64,000 nucleotides of DNA, from positions 3,534,001-3,598,000 of the forward strand of contig RQOL01000532.1 of NCBI GenBank assembly GCA_013076295.1. The letters are read 5' to 3'. Source of the DNA: Sanderia malayensis. Lineage: Eukaryota > Cnidaria > Scyphozoa > Semaeostomeae > Pelagiidae. Position 1 is the stretch's first letter, and each line of letters opens with the position of its first letter. Shown here one piece after another: positions 53,190 to 62,182 of this stretch. The notes beneath the pieces are model-generated. The model saw nothing but the letters and a program-made list of their open reading frames with translations. It was not told the origin of the DNA and did no database searches. The position numbers and the translations under genes are program-made.

Positions 53190-53865
53190 CATAGAGATAG
53201 GATATATACTAAACATAGTCTCACTACATAATCCCCTTGCTTCCCTGTGCTCTATTTCATATCGCTGCGGGAAAGGGTCTTATAATATTACACGAAAAAA
53301 CTTGGACTTGAGTTAGGCCAGTTTTTGGCGTGGGTGGAAACGAGGTTTGGGTGATCCCCTCTGAATTTCTCCCGATTTTTGAATTTGTTGTGGAAAGATG
53401 GAGAACTGTATCATAAAAGAAATTGAAGTAATTGTCTTTAGCAATGTTTTAAACGAACAAGATACATTTGTTTGTGCACCAACAGGTTCGGGGAAGACGC
53501 TATGCTTTGTTTTTTTGTCAGAAGCTTCACATTTGACAGGATACTTGAGATTTAATACAACAACAACGGGCCTAATTCTTGCTCTTATATCACTTTAGTC
53601 CTTTCTCCATTATCCGGCTTAATAGTGGAGCAAACAAAGAGATTGAGAAACTATGGCGTCCATGCAACGTTTGTTTGGGAATGACAAAATGATTTTCAAA
53701 TTATGCGAGAAATTAAAAAGGTTCCTTTGAAGGTTGTGTTAATCACCACGCCCGAGGCTGGGCTGCCTTTCCTTGTGGAGCCAAAGTGGCTGGCTAAAAC
53801 TGTTTTGCTCAAAACCATATCAAAATAAAGTTAAAACATACTTTAGTATATATCCTATCTCTATG
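53190..53865. mobile_element. hAT-like element, 676 bp, with captured helicase fragment
   Basis: Perfect 24-bp terminal inverted repeats (53190-53213 and 53842-53865, starting CATAGAGATAGG) are flanked on both sides by the 8-bp direct repeat TGTGTGCG (53182-53189 and 53866-53873). The uninterrupted satellite units contain this 8-mer once, so it is a true target-site duplication. An 8-bp duplication with TIRs starting CA fits the hAT superfamily. There is no transposase, so it is non-autonomous. The interior is a broken helicase sequence. Confidence 0.9.
53398..53835 (+). pseudogene. Broken RecQ/DEAD-type helicase fragment inside the hAT-like element
   Basis: A 66-codon open frame from ATG at 53398 carries APTGSGKT, a Walker A motif of the superfamily 2 helicase type. 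After a frameshift near 53590 another frame continues with LSPLSGLIVEQ, resembling RecQ motif Ia (VSPLxSLxxDQ), then meets a stop. A third piece contains TTPE, another helicase-core motif. The fragment covers only the first part of the helicase core, with at least one frameshift and one stop, so it is not functional. It appears to be captured cargo. Confidence 0.75.
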
Positions 53866-54349
53866 TGTGTGCGTTACTGCGCATGCTGACCACTTTTCTC
53901 CTCCGCACGGGCTAACCTTAACCCTAACCCTAAGCCAATAACGCAGCCATCAAAGACACCATTACGTAATACATGCTCCTGCGCAGTACCAATGTGTGCG
54001 TTACTGCGCATTCTGACCACTTTTCTCCTCCGCACAGGCTAACCTTAACCCTAACCCTAACCCTAACCCTAACGCTAAGGCCAATGACTCAGCCATCACA
54101 GACACAATTACGTCATATATGCTCCTGCGCAGTACCGATGTGTATGTTACTGCGCATTCTGACTACCTTTCTCCTCCGCACACCCTAACCCTAACCCTAA
54201 GGCCAATGCCTCCGCCATCAACGACACCATTACGTCATATATGCTCTTGCGCAGTACCAATATTTACGCTACTGCGCATTCTGACGACCTTTCTCCCCCG
54301 CAATGGCTAACCCTAACCCTAACCGTACCCTTAAGCCCTTAAAAACATT

Positions 54350-54700
54350 CCATCATACATGAAGTAGGTACAGAAAAGATAAAGTTTTGAAATAGACTTA
54401 AAAATGCCTCGCAAGGAGTCGAATTATACTAAATACGTCCTGCTGATCACGTTGAGACAATTCCCAGTTCTCTAGGGGCAATGGTTCGTGGACCCAGATT
54501 TTCCGCGGATGCCTATTTAAACTTTCTATCATACATGAAGTAGGTACTGAAATAATTAAATTTTGAAATAGACCGAAAAATGATTCACAAGGAGTCGAAT
54601 TATATTAAATAGGTCCTACTGATCACGTTGAGACAATTCCCGCTCTCCAGGAGTAATGGTTCCTGGTCCCAGATTTTCTGCGGCTAGCTATTTCTTGTAC
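54350..54700. repeat. Diverged copies of the 183-bp satellite family
   Basis: Two units ('gaagtaggtac', 'gagtcgaattatac', 'ctgatcacgttgagacaatt', 'agattttc') at about 54355-54520 and 54533-54690. They are related to 52070-52200 and more distantly to the 48.65-49.48 kb array. They lead directly into the homology with the anchor-protein unit at 54690. Confidence 0.7.
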
Positions 54701-54959
54701 TTTGCAATGCACATCTAAGGGGCGGCATGGTGATATTTTTATAGATCAAAATAATTAAAGTTCTTTTATATCTAATTAATCCCTACGTCTCTGACACCAT
54801 CCATAAAACTAAAAGAGAAAGAACAATAATTATTAAAGTAAAAGTTATGGATTAAATGCATCGCACTGAAGAAGTGAATGTTCTTTAGCAGTAATAACTT
54901 TCAGTTGGTCATCAAATAATGCTACGCTTTTAGCTATCAAGTAAGAAGACCATGTACAT

Positions 54960-55471
54960 CTACATCTGCCAGGCTTCAAAAATGAGAATCTCCTCAACAC
55001 AAGGGAAGAAGATGTCCTCATCTTCTTTATCAATAGATGTTGCAAGGTTCTCAGTGGATATTCCAATATCCTTTTTAATGATGTCATCCGTTTGCGCTTC
55101 GGATGTGGCTGAAGCAACATCGATTGTTGATGTTGCAGTGGAAGACATCTCCACTGCAACTGTTATCACTGCTTTACTTGCAGTCTGTGGTTCCTCAGTT
55201 TGCGCTGAGCGATTTCGAAACTATAAAATGAAAATACATGTTTCATGTGTTATAGCATGAATAACTTTTATATAAATTGCTAGAGTATTTGAATTTGCCA
55301 AGCTGAACTTTAGCTTCAAAATCGCACCTTTGTGATTTTGGTTTGCACCCCAATCTCCTTCATTCTATGCGATATTATGTTGTTTTTTACTTTTAAATAA
55401 AGTATGCTGCAGATAGATGCCGTCGCAGCGCCAGCGGCAAAAACCCAAAGATTTTCTTTGGAAAACAACAT
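54960..55471 (-). CDS. Small membrane-anchored protein, copy C (C-terminus altered by deletion)
   Basis: Exon 1 (55471-55328) encodes MLFSKENLWVFAAGAATAS, the hydrophobic span and IGVQTK. Exon 2 (55220-54960) follows in phase 0 with AQTE, PQTA, AQTD, KDIGIST and EDIFFPCVEEI. It then runs into ILIFEAWQM and a stop at 54960-54962. In copies A and B the protein continues with PVEASE here. The sequence just below 54960 matches the end of exon 3 of the other copies (WSSYL, DQLKVITAKE) but is joined out of frame. A deletion has therefore removed the end of exon 2, an intron and the start of exon 3. It could be a shortened gene or a recent pseudogene. The QT motifs survive. Confidence 0.55.
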
Positions 55472-55815
55472 GCTTAAATCTCGTTGACTATCGGCAATCA
55501 AATTTTATTCACTTTGCGTTTCATTTAAAATTCAAAATAAAAATAGAATAGAAAATGAATTGTCAAGATAAAGACCGAATGTTCAGAGAAAGTATACAAC
55601 GATTTGCGCCTTTCGTTTTCACAATAAGCTTAGTATCCAGGCCCCTGCTTTCCCGAATCCCCGTGGCAGAGTTACAGAACGAATATTCTACTAACTAGTG
55701 CCGCCGAGAGGAATACGATTGCGAATATTCGTCTATCTGAACGGTCTCTCCTCGTTGTCTTGTCCTTTCTTGATTTCACAGTTCCTCGTAGATTTTGGCT
55801 ACAGTGACTACAATA
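55472..55815. promoter_or_regulatory. Head-to-head intergenic region between copy C and PSMA5
   Basis: Only 344 bp separate the divergent start codons, so both promoters (and both 5' untranslated regions) must share this interval. I see no TATA box at a convincing position on the PSMA5 side. The role is inferred from geometry alone. Confidence 0.45.
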
Positions 55816-58800
55816 ATGTTTTTGACAAGAACAGAATATGACAGGTAAAGCTTTTATTAAATAGTTTTGCATTTCAAAGATAATTTTCTTTATAATGACC
55901 TGCACTAAAGAATATGGGACATTTGGAATAGAAATGCTGACACTTTAAACCAATTCAACATCCCTACAGTTTTGCACTTCAAACTGAAGGGATTCTATGT
56001 TGACAAACCTCTAATGATAAGAAACTATTATTTGTTTCGAGATTTCCATCGGAAACATGAAAGTTTGTTATATTTTAGGAGTGTCAATTTGTTTTCACCC
56101 GAAGGAAGACTTTTTCAAGTTGAATATGCCATAGAAGCAATTAAGGTATTGTTTCCAGGATTATTTATGGATCATCATTATTATCAAATATTCGATGTAA
56201 AGATAGTATCTATGTCGTATAAAAGCACGGGCATTTTAATTGTATTTAATTTTTCTTGTAGCTTGGGTCAACAGCAATTGGAATACAGACATGCGAGGGT
56301 GTTGTTTTGGCAGTGGAAAGAAGGGTCACGTCTCCTCTTATCATTCCAAGCAGTATAGAAAAAATATACGAAATTGATTCGCAAATAGGTCAGTAAGGCT
56401 ACATTTTTATATATTTTGCATTTATTTTGCATTTAACTCTTACCTCCAACTTAGCCTTAAAAGTAGGTAGTCCTTACCTGAACCTTAAAAGTAACCTTGA
56501 TATAGATAAATCGAACCAAAATCTCACAAACATATTTAACATACATACTCATGCCTTAACATGCATACTTAGCAGCTAGCAGTGTGATACCTTACCAGCA
56601 TTTCAAGGCATTTTGTAAGAATTTTGCATCAGTTTTAAATCACCAATTTTTCTTCATTAAGGCTGTGCAATGAGTGGGTTAATTGCTGACTCAAGAACTA
56701 TGGTGGACAAAGCAAGGGTTGAATCTCAGGTGGGTACAGTGTCCAACTTTTGTGGTGTACCCAAAGTTTTATCACAAAGATATTGTTATACCCAGCTTTT
56801 TTACTTCTGAGAATATTGAATCATCTTGACAGCAAGCATTTGAAATTATATAGATGCACGGTTTTTTTTATAAGAAAGTATTTTTCAACCCAGCTCTCAA
56901 ACTTAGCTATTTCTGAATTTCAGTAGTAATACTTTCTTAAGACTTTCTAAGAATAATTTGACCAGTTTTGTGTTACGGTGCATGCATGAGAAGGCTTGCA
57001 TGCACAAGGCTTGCATTTTATTCACCAAACTAGAGTTTCCTTCTTGCACCCAAACTCACATTTGCCTGGCAGGGTAATTTCTGTTTGAAAACAATAAATT
57101 TTTCAACTGGCTTATGTTTTACAAACCCAGTACTGAACTTTTTTAACTTCTTTATGAGCCAAGCCCTACTTTTTTATGAAACAGCTTTCTTATAAAAAAT
57201 GTGTAAAAGCATTAAAAAATCCCACACTGCATTATTGAAACTGAAGGAAGTTGAAAATTTAGATGCTCAAAATATCAAGGAGATATCACAAGGATAAGTG
57301 TAATGGTAATCGCCATACAAGGTAATGACTAGCTAAGTCTGCATACACCTATCCTATCAGTTGTATTGTTAATTTGTTCACAGAATCATTGGTTTACATA
57401 CAATGAAGCAATGGGTGTTGAAAGTGTCACTCAATCCCTGTCAAATTTGGCATTATCTTTTGGGAAAATGGACGTAACAAAGGGAACCATGGTAAATATA
57501 TTTCTCATTTTATCATTGATGTTTCACATTTGATACATTTTGGAGCTAGTAGGAACTACATTAAATGCTAATGCAAAAAGTTATCATTTTGAAATCCGAA
57601 TTTTTTAGTCAAGAGTGACTTCTTCATTGCTGTCGTTATTTAAATCAATCATCAGTTCTTGTTGTACTGCGATTCAATGTCCTCTGCATTCTAATGAAGC
57701 CCCATGGGGGCTCATTTGAAGGGGTTTATTTGAAGGTGGGGGTGTGGGAGGACTCATTCAAGGCTTTATGCTAACGCATTATGGAATTATTTAATTTTCA
57801 GAGCCGTCCATTTGGCGTTGCACTACTTGTTGGTGGAATTGACGAAAAAGGACCCCAGCTGTAAGTGCTAGCAAAAATGATTGATAATTATCATAAAGTG
57901 ATTTGATGATGATTATGATAACAACTTATTTTGGTTTATTTTGTGTTTGTCAGGTTTCATCTTGATCCATCCGGAACATACCTGCAATATGATGCAAAAG
58001 CCATAGGTAAGACTGGTGTTTGTAGTTTTTTGATGTTTTCCCAGAGCAAAGAGAGGGTCTATGAGAGTCTTGGCACGAAAATGTCCCAGAGAATGTACGA
58101 GAATGATGCAAAACAGTAAAACCTGCCTCTAAAAGTTCGTAGATTATGCATCCCGGCTATTGTTCAAAACAATAGGCTATCGTTTTTCTTTTGCTTTGAA
58201 ATTAATTTTTTGCCTAAAGATTTTTTAAAAAGCAAGTTAATATATGCAGGTTTTTACTGCATATATTAACAGAACATCTAATTTACGTCATACAGCTCAA
58301 CTTTATAAAGCTTAAGGAATCTTTTTTACTTTTGTATGTTTTGCATATCTTTTTTAAGTTAATATATTAATGCATTGAGGCTTTAATGCCAAGTTTTAGA
58401 GAAGATGGTGATTTTTGTATCTTCGTATCTTTTTCAGGCTCAGCGTCTGAAGGCGCACAGTCATCTCTTCAAGAATCCTACCACAAGGTAAACATGTTTG
58501 TCCATAGAGATAGGATATAAAATAATCTAGAGTGCGAACGAGGCCCACACTCCAGACGCCATTTACCCTCCAGAAGTCCTTTTCCACTTGATACATCAAA
58601 GCCCTGTTTTTAAGCACAGGGACACGAAATTTCCGAGAGACACAAAATTTCAGAGAGACACAGAAGGAGTATCGGCCATTAGCCTTCTACTAGATTATCT
58701 TATATCACATCTCTGTGTATTTGTCAGATTGTATGTAGAGGCTAGTGTGGAAAGGGGACGTGAGATCAATCCAGTGAGAGTGTAGAGGGGTGAAGCAAAG

Positions 58801-60709
58801 GAGGAGAGTTTCAAGAGAAACCACTTTTAGAAACTGAATTATGATGTCCAAGCATAGTTGGCATAATTCATGCCTTTGCCAATAATTAAGAACACGTGCG
58901 TTAAGGAATGATATAGTTTTTAGAGATAGAGATTAGTGAACGAATAACACTGAAAAGCGTTGTCTGATCTCTGAATTATATCCACTGACAAGATATTATA
59001 TGAATAAGCACTCGTTTCCTGAAAAAGAGGTTCCAAAGTGTAAGGAGATTGCAGTGAGCGAATGAGAAGAATCCAGGATAGCCCAAAGGGAGAATTAATG
59101 CGAGATTGCATTAATTCTCCCTTTGATCGTATTGAACGAGATTGCAGAAAATGTTCAAGGAGTCGAAGAAGCAGACTAAGGGAGAGGTTGATGGGGAGGC
59201 TAATTGAACCCGCCGATCATGTCTTCAAGTGCAACATTAACATTATGTTCTTCATCCAATGTTTTTCATTGACATTTCTCTTTTCTTCAGTCCATGAGTC
59301 TTCATGAAGCAAGTGTGACAGCACTGACCATTCTAAAACAAGTTATGGAAGAAAAGCTGAACTCAACCAACGTAGAGGTTAGTTTATTATTTCCATGATT
59401 GCACTGCAGCTTTCCTATAATATTACGGCGGACACCTTTTGGGATGAATTTAATACTCGCGTTTGTAATTCTAAGGGTGTCCTTTATGCAGAGGTTGCTT
59501 CCACAAAAATTTGACCATTTATCGGGAATTTTGAGGCGACATTATTTGTCCATTGTACAGAGATGTTTGTTGTTTTTATTTACGAGAAAGTGCTTTATAA
59601 GAAAGTAGTACTCGGCTAATGAATAACTTGAGAGTGTTCGGTAATGGATAATGGAAACATGTTGCTTTGAGCTCAAGTCCAGCTGTTCAGCGGTTTTGCT
59701 CTGATCAATTTCGCACGCAGTTTAATTGATCTTTATCATCCCATCCTTATTGTCCAGCCTTGCTACACAATGCCCAGGCTCATCAGGCTTCACCGCTGCG
59801 GAGGAGACCACGGCAACCATAGCGAACATGTTGTTGTTGTTGTGAGCTATGCTGCGACTGGGAAGCAAGTCCGGTTGTTATCACTAAAACGCGGACCGGC
59901 GGACCGTTGCTTCTTGTGCACGCCGCTTTCACGTGTTAAAAGTTTGGGGTTAGACCTCAAGCGGATTTAACGATAACGTTTCTAACCAATCGCGTAAAAC
60001 AATCTGCGAATATTTCAACGAATTTAAGTCTTTTATGCTACATAATAAAAGGGATCAGATGTTATTGGATATATTATCATAATTTATGCCAATGCTCTTT
60101 GCCCCTAATATTTGCTGATTATTTTGATTGAAACTTGTTTTGTTTTCAATGATTGGCTCCAACTGCGGCCTCTTAGACATTCGACCAACCGCATCTTTTT
60201 GCATTTATCTGCATTCTGAAACCTCCTACAATAATCATTTCAACCACAAATAATGTCTACCGATTGTGTCTCAGCCACAACACGTCTTTTTGTTGTTTGC
60301 TCACTGCTGCATCAGGTATGCGCTCAGCTGCGCAGCGTATTCAGAATAGCTCTACCCCGCAGTGTCGCCTTGTGTTTCGTGCAAAATTCGCAATGCGATT
60401 TGTACAACGTAGTGGCTTTTTGTTCTCTTTGTATACTTGATGCGACTTTTCTCAATGGTGTATCTATTCAAGTTAGCACTGGGATATACACAGCTTTTTA
60501 ACCGCCATGGGTCTCAGCTGTGGCGATATCCCTGCAACACGTAGGGATATCGCTGCTGCGTGCTGCAGATCACTTCTTTGCATCTTTACAAATATAAATA
60601 AACATTTCTTTTTTCTACTCCACAGCTCTGCACCGTCACCGTGGCTGACAAGTTCAAGATGTTCTCGAAGGAGGAAATCGAGAATGTCATAAAAGAGATC
60701 AAGGCATAA
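55816..60709 (+). CDS. PSMA5: 20S proteasome subunit alpha type-5
   Basis: Ten phase-consistent exons: 55816-55844, 56079-56145, 56262-56388, 56662-56729, 57384-57491, 57802-57860, 57954-58006, 58438-58487, 59291-59377 and 60626-60709. They encode 243 residues plus TAA, close to 241 in human. The start reads [10 protein letters not shown]. The alpha-subunit N-terminal signature [18 protein letters not shown] is intact, followed by [41 protein letters not shown] and EGAQSSLQE. The protein forms part of the outer ring of the proteasome core and is not itself proteolytic. Compared with the family, the acidic loop before SRPFG ([10 protein letters not shown]) and the C-terminal strand (LCTVTV) are diverged. 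Introns 8 and 9 are the longest. Intron 8 contains a MITE and a perfect hairpin. Confidence 0.97.
58503..58717. mobile_element. 215-bp hAT-like MITE in PSMA5 intron 8
   Basis: The left end starts CATAGAGATAGGATATA, the same first 17 bases as the element at 53190. The right end (to 58717) is its imperfect inverted complement over about 28 bases. Flanks are tgtttgtc (58495-58502) and tatttgtc (58718-58725), an 8-bp target duplication with one mismatch. There is no coding capacity. It is an older, shorter relative of the helicase-carrying element. Confidence 0.75.
59084..59125. repeat. Perfect 18-bp hairpin in PSMA5 intron 8
   Basis: Arms 59084-59101 and 59108-59125 are exact reverse complements around the 6-base loop 'gagatt'. 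The word 'gagattgca' also occurs just outside (59045-59053, 59139-59147), so the hairpin may be the core of a small repetitive element. Confidence 0.85.
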
Positions 60710-60950
60710 AGACACGACTAACGCGATTAACACGATTATGCTATACAGACAAGGTTTGACAACAAGGTGGCAAGTACGCGACTTACGCTTTTAGATATAC
60801 CATTTTGTTAAATGTCTTAGTTGGACGAAACTCTTACGTGGTATAAGAAGCTGTTTGTGAGCTATCAAAAACCAACTGTTTTACAATGTAGTTCATGTGT
60901 TGATGAATTGGATTTCTCTGAGGTTATTATTTTTTTATTTGTTTCCACTG

Positions 60951-61118
60951 TACCAGTTATAGCTCAGAAATGAATTTTTCCGTCTCCTTAAATACCAGTT
61001 ATGGCTCAGCAATGAGTTTGCCTGTCTCCTTAAATACCAGTTATGGCTCAGCAATGCGTTTGTCTATCTCCTTGAATACCAGCTATGGCTCAGGAATGAA
61101 TTTGTTCGTCTCCTTGAT
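60951..61118. repeat. 42-bp tandem repeat, four units
   Basis: Units start at 60951, 60993, 61035 and 61077 with 'taccag(t/c)tat(g/a)gctcag' and end with 'ctcctt(a/g)'. Because 42 is divisible by three the array stays open in one plus-strand frame (repeating NTSYGSAM), but nothing suggests it is translated. It lies 240 bp past the PSMA5 stop codon. Confidence 0.95.
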
Positions 61119-61239
61119 AACTTCACTGCTTCATGTTTGGCGATTCTCCTGCGAAGTTTTGAGCCATCACTCTTAAAAATGCATGCAGCTAATTTACTGG
61201 GATATTTTTAACTGTTCCACTGCATATGACTGCACCGTG

Positions 61240-61625
61240 GAGTGCATTATGCTGAGCTGGGCATAATCTGCAAACGATACTTGCGTTATTTGAAGCAATT
61301 TCACTGCACTACTTGCAGCTATAACTGTGCATTACATAGACCTGGTCTTCTGCAAGCTATACAGCTATTCCTTTTGCGATATTTGAAGCAATTTCATTGC
61401 ACTACTTGCAGCTATAAAGCTGGTCTTCTGCAAGCGATGCAGCTATTCTTTTGCGCTGCTCGAAGCAATTTCACTGCACAACGTACAGCTAAAACTGTAC
61501 ATTACATAGAGCTTGGTCTTCTGCAAGCTATACAGCTATTCTTTTGCAATGTTTGAAGCAATTTCACTGCACTACTTGCAGCTATAAAGCTGGTCTTTTA
61601 CAAGCTATACAGCTATTCTCTTGTT
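61240..61625. repeat. Composite tandem repeat, units of 77-93 bp
   Basis: 'gaagcaatttca' recurs at 61292, 61385, 61462 and 61555, with 'cttgcagctat', 'gctggtctt' and 'caagctatacagctattc' between. Unit length alternates (93, 77, 93) because some units carry an extra 'ctgtacattacataga'-type piece. Non-coding. Confidence 0.85.
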
Positions 61626-62182
61626 TTCAAAGCCCATCCAGTGCAGAAAGCAAGAATGAACGGATGGTTTGGTACCTCAATCTTGATCAGAGAGTTGTGG
61701 CTCAAGGCGCAGTCCATACTTATAGTATAGTTAGCGCATTTTCCTATCATCATCATTATTATTATGAAAAAACTCTCGTAATGTAGGAATGCAACAGAAA
61801 CGACAAAAAGAATTTTGGTAACATTTCTCATTGACTAAAAACCTTAAATAACAGTACCATTGAGCCAAAAGCTTGAGAAGTAGCAAAAATAATACCTATA
61901 AAACTACAAATTTTATCAAAATGCCCTTGTATACTTATTGCACATGCATAGAGAAAATAAAGACCATTATTATAGAGGTTTGCCACATAAAATTGACTGT
62001 TATTGCCATGTCATAACATCACAGCTACAATGGTGCTGATAGGTAATAGCTTGCTTTATATTACTAACTATTTAATAACAGTAATGAGGATAAAATAAAA
62101 TAAATGTCCCATGTGAAATGTTTCAAAATTGGTTGGAATTAGTGCGAAAAATTAAGCATAATGTTATTGTTGTTGTTGTTAT

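Larger units (their letters stand above)
52250..54345. repeat. Satellite with interstitial telomere-like CCCTAA runs
   Basis: Units of roughly 125-140 bp containing 'cagccatcaaagacaccatt', 'acgtcatatatgctcctgcg', 'gcgcattctgacca' and 'ctcctccgcac', each followed by two to five CCCTAA hexamers (52294-52322, 52432-52446, 53913-53932, 54044-54073, 54183-54200, 54306-54325). CCCTAA is the complement of the metazoan telomere repeat TTAGGG. The array is interrupted at 52450-53100 by unrelated sequence and at 53190-53865 by a transposable element. This looks like subtelomere-type satellite lodged inside a gene region. Confidence 0.85.

Noticed and set aside
53398..53598. Plus-strand frame with a Walker A motif as a real small ATPase gene
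   Set aside because: Further helicase motifs continue in other frames after a frameshift and stop, and the whole piece lies between transposon ends.
60951..61176. 68-codon frame over the 42-bp tandem repeat as a repeat protein
   Set aside because: It is open only because the unit length is a multiple of three. It lies downstream of PSMA5 without splice or start context.
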